Below are positions 51,717 to 59,361 of a DNA stretch of 64,000 nt, piece by piece. Below the pieces are notes generated by a model, which made no database searches, was not told where the DNA came from, and saw nothing but the letters and a program-made list of their open reading frames with translations. Every line of letters begins with the position of its first letter. Positions within the stretch are counted from its first letter, which is position 1. The DNA is from Rhodothermia bacterium (lineage in GTDB: Bacteria > Bacteroidota > Rhodothermia > Balneolales > Balneolaceae): contig JAUICM010000002.1 of NCBI GenBank assembly GCA_030427885.1, forward strand, positions 372,001 to 436,000. The letters run 5' to 3'. Position numbers and translations under genes: made by a program.

Positions 51717-52394
51717 ATGTTTGAGCTTTTCCCGGATCAGCCGGTTTATGAATACCCAACCTTGCTGAATGTATTCTACTCCCTCATTTGGGCGTTCGTA
51801 CTTTCTTCACTTGTTGCTATCACACATCGGATCACTTACACAGGTCATCAATATCCCAAGAACTTCTTTCAGGCACTGGCATTAGGATCCATTGTTTCGG
51901 CGATGGTCATGATGGCCGTTGGCGACAGCCTGGCCCGAGGACTTGGTGCCTTTGGTGCTTTAGCAATAATCCGTTTCCGAACCAGGATACAGGATGCCAG
52001 AAATATTCTGTTCATATTTGCTTCCCTTAGTGTGGGACTCGCTATTGGGGTGTTTGGCTATACCATTGCGTTTGTAGGGACTATATTATTCTGCCTGATG
52101 GCTATACTCTTACATTTTACTCCATTCAGTACAAAAACCGGTATGCGTGGACGTCTTCAGTTCAGCCTCAAAGATGGTGCAAATCTTACGAAAGCAATTG
52201 AGATTATGAACCGCTTCTGTGTTGAATACACTGATGTTCAGGTTGTTGCCCGTGATTCAGGACGATATGATTATGAATACTTTATAGAGTTCAGGCCTGA
52301 TGCTGACAACACTGATTTTCTTAAAGAAATGCGTGCTATTGAGCAGACACTCCGGGTTCGTGTTACTTACAAGAATATCGTTGAAAACAATTAG
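51717..52394 (+). CDS. DUF4956 membrane protein
   Basis: The 225-residue protein has four membrane helices in the first half (LLNVFYSLIWAFVLSSLVAI, ALALGSIVSAMVMMAVG, FIFASLSVGLAIGVFGY, TIAFVGTILFCLMAILL) and the DUF4956 core ARGLGAFGALAIIRFRTRIQDARNILFIFASL. The C-terminal 80 residues are a cytoplasmic ferredoxin-like fold (TKAIEIMNRF, YEYFIEFRPDADN). DUF4956 proteins often accompany VTC-type enzymes or surface systems; here the following genes are a HlyD adaptor, a TolC-like protein and an SDR. No function is proven. Confidence 0.85.
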   Translation: MFELFPDQPVYEYPTLLNVFYSLIWAFVLSSLVAITHRITYTGHQYPKNFFQALALGSIVSAMVMMAVGDSLARGLGAFGALAIIRFRTRIQDARNILFIFASLSVGLAIGVFGYTIAFVGTILFCLMAILLHFTPFSTKTGMRGRLQFSLKDGANLTKAIEIMNRFCVEYTDVQVVARDSGRYDYEYFIEFRPDADNTDFLKEMRAIEQTLRVRVTYKNIVENN

Positions 52395-52402
52395 GTGAGA
52401 AC

Positions 52403-53395
52403 ATGAAAAAGATAAATTCCTTTTACTTGTTCATTTTGATCCTTTTTGTAGGATTATTGACGATCAATACCCGCTATTTTAAAGGCAGCAATTCCTTCCT
52501 TGGTGTTACTTATTCAAAAGATTATAAGATAAATACAGAGAAGTCAGCCATTATTAAAGCTGTACATATTGTCCCGGGACAGGCAGTTGATCCGGGGGAT
52601 CTTCTTGTAGTGATGGAAAGCCCTGAACTTAAACTCGAGATCTCAAAGTTACAGAAAGAGATCGAACTGATGGAATCAGAGAAACAGGAAAAAAGGAAAC
52701 TCCTGCAATCAGAGCTCGATCTTCTGGCCGCTGAGAAAAGGATTATCAGAAGTGAAATTGATAATGAGGTCAAAATGATAAAAGGTAAAATGGACCTCAA
52801 TAAGTCACTTACCGGAGCTATCCTCCCTGAACAGAAGGAATCATTTTCAAAAGACAGTCTTTCTTCGCTGCAACTTCAGATCAATTCCATCCAACAACGC
52901 GGTGCACTTGAACTTGAATCTGTAGATATAAAGATCCTGGATATTCGGCAGGAATTCGATTTTGATGAATCTCAGCTCGAAGCCCGAATGGAATTAAAGC
53001 AACAAGAACTGGACTGGAAAATTGAAGAGCAAAAAAATCTGAATAAATATGCAACCTTCACCGGTGTAATTGAAAATGTTTATGTAAAAGCTGGCGAACA
53101 GGTAGAGGCCTTTACTGCAGTTGCCTCCATTAATCCAGCACATCCCAGTTCTGCCGTTGGCTATTTGGTTGGTAAAAAAGATCGTGATCACAATCTGGGT
53201 GAAGAAGTAACGGTTCGTTCATTAGAACATCCTGATCTTGAGGCAACTGGCCGTATTATTGGATTTGGCTCTGTAGTGGAACTACCTCAGATACTCCAAA
53301 AATCGACAGCCATTAAAGCCTTTGGACTTGAGGTATTTATTGAGATCCCTGAAAAAAATGCCCTTCCAGTTGGAGAAAAAATCTTCGTGAAATGA
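52403..53395 (+). CDS. HlyD-like periplasmic adaptor protein
   Basis: The 330-residue protein has a membrane anchor (residues 7-22), a lipoyl-like half-motif (AIIKAVHIVPGQAVDPGDLLVVMESPELKLE), a long coiled-coil hairpin (about 70-210, rich in Glu/Lys/Leu), the second lipoyl half (ATFTGVIENVYVKAGEQVEAFTAVASI) and a beta-barrel domain. This is the layout of membrane-fusion proteins that link an inner membrane transporter to a TolC channel. It overlaps the next gene by 4 bp (ATGA) and follows the DUF4956 gene by 8 bp. Confidence 0.85.
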   Translation: MKKINSFYLFILILFVGLLTINTRYFKGSNSFLGVTYSKDYKINTEKSAIIKAVHIVPGQAVDPGDLLVVMESPELKLEISKLQKEIELMESEKQEKRKLLQSELDLLAAEKRIIRSEIDNEVKMIKGKMDLNKSLTGAILPEQKESFSKDSLSSLQLQINSIQQRGALELESVDIKILDIRQEFDFDESQLEARMELKQQELDWKIEEQKNLNKYATFTGVIENVYVKAGEQVEAFTAVASINPAHPSSAVGYLVGKKDRDHNLGEEVTVRSLEHPDLEATGRIIGFGSVVELPQILQKSTAIKAFGLEVFIEIPEKNALPVGEKIFVK

Positions 53396-54630
53396 GACTC
53401 CGGAAATCGATTCTTTGCATGACTCTGTTACTACTTTGGGTTTCTGTAACCCCTCTCAGGGCTCAGCTATCTGTATCCGATTTTCTTCTCACTGCATTTG
53501 AATCTCCGAATTTGAATCAGTATAACCAGCAAATTGATTTCCTGAATGGTCGGCCGTATCGAATACCACCAATAAATGATCTTGAACTAAGATTTGGTAA
53601 CGATGAGCTAACTAATCAAGACCAGCAATATGCACTCAGGTTTCGGCCCTCTAATCCCTGGCTGATACGTAGAAATAACGCTCTTTTCAATGCAACGCGC
53701 GATCAGATCTCAGCACGTCGCGAACTGGAGTTCAAGGAAAACATGGCCGATCGCTATGAAGTAGTGATCCAGTACTTCTACAATACTGACTTATCAGATC
53801 TGATCAACGAACAGCTTCGTCTTGCAGAATCTAAGTCTGTCATCTTCCAGAATAATGTGGAGAGCGATCTGTTTGATGCCAAGGATTATGTAGATGCCAA
53901 ATTAGATCAGGTTGATGTTATTCAGGAACTGGATGAGAACCTGATCGATCTCTCAAAACAGCAACAAGCTATTTCAACTATTCTTGGAACAGATACTTTT
54001 GACTGGTCTGATTTCAAACTGATCACAGTTTCTACCATTGATTCAATTAGCAGCACTATTGCAGCTTCATCTTTTTCTTCTGCCGAACTAAACCTCATTG
54101 CTAAAAAGATAGAGGTGGCCAAACAGGAAACCAGGGTTGAAAAGGCCGACTTCGATATTGGATTCCTTCAGGCTGAATATTTCCCTTTCCGTAATCGTAA
54201 CTCAGATGTGGGGTTCGCCTTTGGAATAAGTATTCCCATATTCCGGGATAACAAACCGCAGATCACTGAGCGTAAACTTGATGAAATTGAATTTCAGAAT
54301 GAATTCCGCGCCCAAAGCTTCCGTGATTCTCTGAACAGGGTCCTTCAGTTTGAGCATCTCAAAAATCTCCTGAATCATCACCAGCTTATTGAAGATAAAA
54401 TAGAAGCCCTTGATATTGAATCACTCCTTAAGAACCTTAGCAGGGCTGAGAATTATGATCCAATCACAACCCTGGAACTTAAAGAAGGACTGGAAAGACT
54501 CAACGAGGTTCGCCTGAAATCGAAACATCGTATTCTGGAACAGTATCTGAACTTCCTCCTGGCTTTTGATGTTATCATTCAGCAACCTTTGAAGAACTAT
54601 CTTTCTGAAAACTTCGAATCAATAGAATGA
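53392..54630 (+). CDS. TolC-like outer-membrane efflux protein
   Basis: The 412-residue protein has a signal peptide (cleavage after LRA, about residue 24), long amphipathic helices with heptad character (ADRYEVVIQYFYNTDLSDLINEQLRLAE, LSRAENYDPITTLELKEGLERLNEVRLK) and short beta strands. This is the TolC pattern with a duplicated half, although the sequence is divergent. It would form the outer-membrane exit channel for the HlyD-like adaptor encoded just upstream. The start overlaps the adaptor stop and its own stop overlaps the SDR start, both as ATGA. Confidence 0.75.
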   Translation: MRLRKSILCMTLLLLWVSVTPLRAQLSVSDFLLTAFESPNLNQYNQQIDFLNGRPYRIPPINDLELRFGNDELTNQDQQYALRFRPSNPWLIRRNNALFNATRDQISARRELEFKENMADRYEVVIQYFYNTDLSDLINEQLRLAESKSVIFQNNVESDLFDAKDYVDAKLDQVDVIQELDENLIDLSKQQQAISTILGTDTFDWSDFKLITVSTIDSISSTIAASSFSSAELNLIAKKIEVAKQETRVEKADFDIGFLQAEYFPFRNRNSDVGFAFGISIPIFRDNKPQITERKLDEIEFQNEFRAQSFRDSLNRVLQFEHLKNLLNHHQLIEDKIEALDIESLLKNLSRAENYDPITTLELKEGLERLNEVRLKSKHRILEQYLNFLLAFDVIIQQPLKNYLSENFESIE

Positions 54631-55346
54631 AAAAAGTGATCATAACCGGTGCCACTTCTGGTATCGGACGTGAATTGGCAGTTCAACTGGCAGATAAAGG
54701 ATATTCCGTTGGATTAACTGGTCGCAGAACGGAGCGTCTTGAAGAGCTTAAGCAAGAAATCGGTGATCTGGCCTTTTTCAGAACTCTGGATGTAACTGAT
54801 CATGAGAGAGCTGAACACGTTTATGATGAGCTCATTAACGAAATGGGCGGCCTTGATATAATGATCCTTAATGCTGGAATTGGAAAAGATAAATTACTAC
54901 CGCACTGGATCTCGGATAAACAAACTATTGAAGTGAATGTGCTCGCATTCGCGCATGGTATGAATTTCGCGTTCCGATACTTTAAGAAGCAAGGACATGG
55001 TCAGATTGTAGGAATGTCATCCATAGCCTCACTCCTTGCCTCAGGCCGGGCTTCAACATATACTGCTTCAAAGCATTTTATTTCTAATTATATGACTGGC
55101 TTTCGGCGAAAGGTTAAACGAATAAAGGCAGACATCACAATTACAGATCTGCGTCCGGGATTCATTAAATCTGAATTGACAGATAATGTTAAAAATATGT
55201 TTTGGGTTGCTCCTACAGACAAAGCAGTTCGTCAGATGGTTAAGGCTATTGAGAGAAAAAAGAGTCATGCATACATAACTAAACGCTGGAGATTGGTAGC
55301 CTGGCTTGCGAAAATCACTCCTCAGTTCGTTTGGGATCGCATTTGA
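54627..55346 (+). CDS. short-chain dehydrogenase/reductase (SDR)
   Basis: The 239-residue protein has the classical SDR Rossmann motif VIITGATSGIGRELAVQL (TGxxxGIG), the NNAG-equivalent MILNAGIGKD and a YTASK catalytic Tyr-Lys pair at about 147-151 preceded by MSSIASL with the catalytic Ser. It reduces or oxidises a hydroxyl or carbonyl with NAD(P)H. The overlap with the TolC-like gene puts it in the DUF4956-HlyD-TolC operon. A link to that system is implied by position only. A C-terminal hydrophobic segment is present. Confidence 0.9.
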   Translation: MKKVIITGATSGIGRELAVQLADKGYSVGLTGRRTERLEELKQEIGDLAFFRTLDVTDHERAEHVYDELINEMGGLDIMILNAGIGKDKLLPHWISDKQTIEVNVLAFAHGMNFAFRYFKKQGHGQIVGMSSIASLLASGRASTYTASKHFISNYMTGFRRKVKRIKADITITDLRPGFIKSELTDNVKNMFWVAPTDKAVRQMVKAIERKKSHAYITKRWRLVAWLAKITPQFVWDRI

Positions 55347-55423
55347 TCACCCTTTCCAAATTTTAACACTTTGTTTTTACAATAAAGTGTATCTACCGCA
55401 AAGCTCTTCATAACTCACATATC

Positions 55424-56590
55424 ATGAAATCTCATTTAGACGTTAAACTTCTTTCTGTTTGCTTACTTGGATTCTTTTTTTCGCTCAATGGATGCACACA
55501 GGAACCTCTCAAACTTGAATTAACATCCACATCCCTGGGATACTTAAAAACTCCTGCTGGTTTTACGGTAGAAGTATTTGCTGATTCCGTTCCCGGTGCA
55601 AGGCAGCTGACCGTTAGCCCGTCCGGTGTTGTATATGCTGGCACCCGGCGAAATGGAGAAAATGGTAAAGTTTATGCCATTGTTGACAACGACAAAAATT
55701 TTAAAGCTGATACAGTTTATACCATCACACAGGGCCACCGAATGCCAAACGGCGTAGCTTTCAAAGATGGGGATCTGTATATGGCTGAAGTAAATAAGAT
55801 CTGGAAATTTGAAGATATTGAGAAAGATCTTGCAAATCCTCCATCACCGATTCTAATACGAGACGATTACCCAACTGAGTCGAGTCATGGCTGGAAATAC
55901 ATCGCTTTTGGTCCGGATGGAAAGCTTTATATCCCTGTAGGTGCTCCCTGCAATATTTGCAACAATGAGGATACAAACCCCATTTTCGCTTCACTGACCA
56001 GAATTAATCCGGATGGTACTGACAGAGAGATCATTGCACATGGAATACGTAATACTGTGGGTTTTACCTGGCATCCCGAAACCGGCAATCTCTGGTTCAA
56101 TGATAATGGAAGAGACTGGCTCGGTGATGATATTCCTCCCGGGGAATTAAACGAAATAACTGAAGAAGGTCAGCATTTCGGGTACCCTTACCTGCATGGT
56201 TCATCAGTTTGGGATCCTGAATTTGGTGAAGCAGGTAGGTCACGGGAAAGTGAATTCAAGAAACCAGTACAGGAACTTGGCCCGCATGTAGCCCCCCTCG
56301 GTTTGATCTTCTACACAGGCGCCATGTTTCCTAAAGAATTTAAAAACCAGGCTCTGATCGCTGAGCACGGCAGCTGGAACAGAACACAAAAGATCGGCTA
56401 CCGGATCATGATGGTAAGCTTTGACGAAGACGGACATCCGGTATCGTACCAGCCGTTCATAGAAGGATGGCTTCAGGGAGAAGAAGACATAAGAGGCCGG
56501 CCTGTTTCCATTGTTCAGCTAAATGACGGTTCTCTTTTGATTTCAGATGATCATGCTGGTAAGATATACAGGGTGAGTTATTCAAAATAA
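55424..56590 (+). CDS. PQQ-dependent sugar dehydrogenase-like (sorbosone dehydrogenase type) lipoprotein
   Basis: The 388-residue protein has a lipoprotein signal (FFSLNGC, Cys at about residue 24) and a beta-propeller of the soluble PQQ glucose/sorbosone dehydrogenase family: TPAGFTVEVFADSVPGARQLTVSPSGVVYAGTR, HRMPNGVAFKDGDLYMAEVNKIW, HGIRNTVGFTWHPETGNLWFNDNGRDWLGDDIPPGELNEI and IAEHGSWNRT. It would oxidise a sugar or aldose outside the cytoplasm. Quinone use cannot be confirmed, since many homologues lack PQQ. Confidence 0.9.
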   Translation: MKSHLDVKLLSVCLLGFFFSLNGCTQEPLKLELTSTSLGYLKTPAGFTVEVFADSVPGARQLTVSPSGVVYAGTRRNGENGKVYAIVDNDKNFKADTVYTITQGHRMPNGVAFKDGDLYMAEVNKIWKFEDIEKDLANPPSPILIRDDYPTESSHGWKYIAFGPDGKLYIPVGAPCNICNNEDTNPIFASLTRINPDGTDREIIAHGIRNTVGFTWHPETGNLWFNDNGRDWLGDDIPPGELNEITEEGQHFGYPYLHGSSVWDPEFGEAGRSRESEFKKPVQELGPHVAPLGLIFYTGAMFPKEFKNQALIAEHGSWNRTQKIGYRIMMVSFDEDGHPVSYQPFIEGWLQGEEDIRGRPVSIVQLNDGSLLISDDHAGKIYRVSYSK

Positions 56591-56676
56591 CAGGCCTGCT
56601 TTATCCAGACATTAGACTTAATCATGGGTTGTTAATTTCTTATATTTCAGTTCCTGATTTAAAGAAATAAGACTCC

Positions 56677-57684
56677 ATGAAAAAAGTTGTATTGATACCC
56701 GGAGACGGTATCGGAAAAGAGATCACTTCATCTGTAACCACAATTCTTGACAAAGCTGATGCCCAGGTCGAATGGGTTGAAAAAAAAGCGGGTTTAGCCG
56801 CATATGAGGAATTTGGCAATCCATTACCTGATGATGTAATAGAAGCTATTGAGAAACATCGTGTTGCTCTGAAAGGACCCCTTACCACTCCTGTTGGAAC
56901 AGGCTTCAGATCTGTGAATGTTGCTTTACGCCAGAAATTTCATCTCTACAGTAATATCCGTCCTGCACGAACTCTACCCAATATTGACAGCCCATTCAGA
57001 AGTGTTGATATGGTAATATTCAGAGAAAATACACAGGGACTTTATATCGGTAAGGAACACTGGGTTGATGAAGCTAAAAAAACCCACGCAGAAAGTATTG
57101 CTGTTGTAACTGAAGAAGCCAGTAAGAAAATTATCACTGCTGCTTTTGAATATGCCCGTGCACATGAAAGAAAAAAAGTTACCCTCGTTCATAAAGCAAA
57201 TATCCTGAAATTTACCACCGGGTTATTTCTGGATGTTGGAAGAGAGATCGCAAAAAACTACCCCGATATCGAGTTTGAAGACCTGATAGTTGATAACATG
57301 GCCATGCAAATGGTTATGCGCCCCAAACGTATTGACGTGGTTGTTACCACTAATTTATTTGGAGATATCCTGTCTGACCTTGCTTCAGGTCTGGTTGGAG
57401 GACTTGGAGTTACAGGTGCAGCTAATATCGGTGATGATGCTGCAATGTTTGAAGCAGTTCATGGATCTGCTCCGGATATTGCCGGTCAGAATAAAGCCAA
57501 CCCTCTTGCACTGCTTTTTTCTGCACTTATGATGCTTGAACACATAGATCAGATGAAGGTCGCTGAAAATATCCGCAAAGCGATCTACAAGACATTGGTA
57601 GAAAGGAAGGTTTATTGTACTCCTGATATTGGCGGGGAAGGCACTACTTCCACCTTCACCCAGGCCGTATGTGATAACATCTGA
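56677..57684 (+). CDS. isocitrate/isopropylmalate dehydrogenase family protein
   Basis: The 335-residue protein has the beta-decarboxylating dehydrogenase layout: LIPGDGIGKEITSSV at the N-terminus, IRPARTLPNIDSPF with the substrate-binding Arg, VIFRENTQGLYIGKEHW, HKANILKFTTGLFLDV (catalytic Lys), DNMAMQMVMRPKRIDVVVTTNLFGDILSDL (metal-binding Asp) and GSAPDIAGQNKANPLA. The length of about 335 and the RENTQGLYIG motif suggest NAD-dependent isocitrate dehydrogenase or a homologous acid dehydrogenase. Other members use 3-isopropylmalate or tartrate. Confidence 0.9.
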   Translation: MKKVVLIPGDGIGKEITSSVTTILDKADAQVEWVEKKAGLAAYEEFGNPLPDDVIEAIEKHRVALKGPLTTPVGTGFRSVNVALRQKFHLYSNIRPARTLPNIDSPFRSVDMVIFRENTQGLYIGKEHWVDEAKKTHAESIAVVTEEASKKIITAAFEYARAHERKKVTLVHKANILKFTTGLFLDVGREIAKNYPDIEFEDLIVDNMAMQMVMRPKRIDVVVTTNLFGDILSDLASGLVGGLGVTGAANIGDDAAMFEAVHGSAPDIAGQNKANPLALLFSALMMLEHIDQMKVAENIRKAIYKTLVERKVYCTPDIGGEGTTSTFTQAVCDNI

Positions 57685-57710
57685 TTCCAAAAAAATACTT
57701 TTCATAAAAA

Positions 57711-57737
57711 AAAGGGTTCTGTAAAAGAACCCTTTTT
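57711..57737. terminator. terminator after the isocitrate-type dehydrogenase gene
   Basis: AAAGGGTTCT (57711-57720), GTAAA loop, AGAACCCTTT (57726-57735), followed by T's. It lies between convergent genes and may serve both. Confidence 0.88.
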
Positions 57738-57767
57738 ATTATACCTTATACCAGTTGATTTAATCTG

Positions 57768-58097
57768 TCAGGTAAATATCTTAAACAATACAGAGCTTAT
57801 AATCGAAAGTATAAAGCTGAAAGCGATCGCCCATCCAAAGCTCTTTATTTTAAATCCATCAACAAATTCATCTACCAGTTTTACCAATAGCGCATTCACT
57901 ACCAAAGCGAATAATCCAAAGGTAATAATGGTGATTGGAAGAGCCAGCAAATGCAAAATTGGCCCAAGTAAAAAATTAGCCAATGAAATACCTGCAGCCA
58001 CCCAAACAGCACTCCAGAAATTTTTTATTTCTACTCCATTTAATACTTTAGAAGTTATATAAACGGATACACTATTGATCATCCAGGCCCAAATCAT
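57768..58097 (-). CDS. phage holin family membrane protein (4 TMS)
   Basis: The 109-residue protein has four hydrophobic helices and the PF04020-like pattern: SVSVYITSKVLNGVEIKNFWSAVWVAAGISLANFLLGPIL then LPITIITFGLFALVVNALLVKLVDEFVDGF. This family is named after Mycobacterium-type phage holins, but in Bacteroidota it is a common chromosomal membrane protein. No lysis gene is close, so a normal cellular role is as likely. Confidence 0.85.
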   Translation of the reverse strand: MIWAWMINSVSVYITSKVLNGVEIKNFWSAVWVAAGISLANFLLGPILHLLALPITIITFGLFALVVNALLVKLVDEFVDGFKIKSFGWAIAFSFILSIISSVLFKIFT

Positions 58098-58173
58098 AAT
58101 CGTGAGATTTTGTTAAAAGTCAGGCTCTGCGTACGGAGCAAATCTCAATTTGTTTACCTTAAATCAAAAAAAG

Positions 58174-58623
58174 ATGGAACTAATACTTAGTGAATTTCAT
58201 CACCTTTCGTTGAAACAACTTCATGATCTGATGCTGCTCCGACAACAGGTCTTTATCATTGAACAAAATTGTTTCTATGAAGATATAGACGGAGCTGACG
58301 AAAAAGCTGAACATTTACTTATTTACGAAGAAAATGAACTTGCAGGATATCTTAGAATTTTTGCACCGGGGATCAAATACCAAGAAGCCTGTATCGGTCG
58401 TATCGTTGTTAAACCAGGTTTCCGGGGCACTAGTATTGGAAAGAATTTGATCGAAAGAGGAATAGAGCATATTAACAATAAATACCCCGGCCAAAATATT
58501 CGTATCGAGGCTCAGTCGGCGCTCGAAAAATATTATGAAGCATACGGCTTTAAATCAGAAGGAGAGATCTATCCCCTGGATGGTATTGACCATATAGAAA
58601 TGGTTCTCAAAACCACTACTTAA
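58174..58623 (+). CDS. ElaA-like GNAT N-acetyltransferase
   Basis: With the start at ATG 58174 (149 residues; 58150 is an in-frame alternative) the product begins MELILSEFHHLSLKQLHDLMLL. It shows RQQVFIIEQNCFYEDIDGADEKAEHLL, the ElaA-type N-terminal motif, then the acetyl-CoA-binding segment GRIVVKPGFRGTSIGKNLIERGIEHI. It transfers acetyl groups to an unknown substrate. The 3' end overlaps the convergent Hpt gene by 8 bp. Confidence 0.85.
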   Translation: MELILSEFHHLSLKQLHDLMLLRQQVFIIEQNCFYEDIDGADEKAEHLLIYEENELAGYLRIFAPGIKYQEACIGRIVVKPGFRGTSIGKNLIERGIEHINNKYPGQNIRIEAQSALEKYYEAYGFKSEGEIYPLDGIDHIEMVLKTTT

Positions 58624-58960
58624 AATCTTCCTTCTTTTCCATCAATAAAGGAACCGCCCTGGAAGCCTCTTCTTTGAGTTCGTTTACCAATGGTATGATC
58701 TTTTCAGAATATGTTTCTGATTTCCCGATCATCTCCAGTTCCTTAACCAGTTCAAACATTCTGGAAAGTCCAACATATTGAGTAGTTGGTTTCAGTTTAT
58801 GAGCTTCGGCACCCAGTTTTGCCATTGATTTGCTATTCGCGAATTCTTCAATGTTCGAAACCTGAACCGGAATATCTTCAATAAAAAGGTTCAGCATTTC
58901 CAGCATCATTTCAGAATCGCCTGTTGTAATATCTTCTAAGTAGGATAAATCTAATTTCAC
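58616..58960 (-). CDS. histidine phosphotransfer (Hpt) protein
   Basis: The 114-residue protein is one Hpt four-helix domain with LNLFIEDIPVQVSNIEEF and the phospho-His site LGAEAHKLKPTTQYVGLSRMFELVKELE. It passes phosphate between a receiver and another Asp in multi-step phosphorelays. No kinase or response regulator flanks it; a TTTGAAA promoter-like element lies just upstream of its ATG. Confidence 0.85.
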   Translation of the reverse strand: MKLDLSYLEDITTGDSEMMLEMLNLFIEDIPVQVSNIEEFANSKSMAKLGAEAHKLKPTTQYVGLSRMFELVKELEMIGKSETYSEKIIPLVNELKEEASRAVPLLMEKKEDFK

Positions 58961-59361
58961 AATTCTTGACTTGATTTTTCAAAGTTGTCAAGTTTCAAAA
59001 ATAAAAGATGTGGAGCAAATATAATGTGAAATTTTTAAAGCGTACTTCCTCTGCTAAAGCATTGCGCTTCATGGAGTGGTTAGGATTTCTTGTAAATGGT
59101 TCTGATCAACCAGTAAAAATGACAATAGTTACTAAAACCAGCACTACTATCTTAAAGATTATTGCCTTCCAGTTTTTCATTAGCTTTTTAACACAGAGAT
59201 GAAACAGATAGACAGCGATGAAAACAAAATTTTTAACCAAAAACAAGTTATCCACAATTTTTCTTTAGAAAAATTATTGAATTCTACCTTATATATTAAT
59301 CTGATCTTATGTTTTTGAAGATACAGGAATCCAAACTGGATAGAATTATCAACAAAAAAGG
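58961..59361. other. AT-rich non-coding stretch with DnaA-box-like sequences
   Basis: No convincing gene is visible in these 401 bp. TTATCCACA, a perfect DnaA-box consensus, lies at 59248-59256, and TTATCAACA (one mismatch) at 59346-59354. The rest is AT-rich. Only two boxes are seen, so an origin is unproven. A 64-codon frame at 59008-59202 has no recognised homologue features. Confidence 0.3.

Noticed and set aside
57768-58097. Prophage remnant suggested by a holin-family protein
   Set aside because: This 4-TM family is common in non-phage chromosomes and no other phage gene is near.
59008-59202. A 64-codon frame between the Hpt and glmS genes
   Set aside because: No ribosome-binding site, no family feature and an AT-rich gap; kept out of the gene list.
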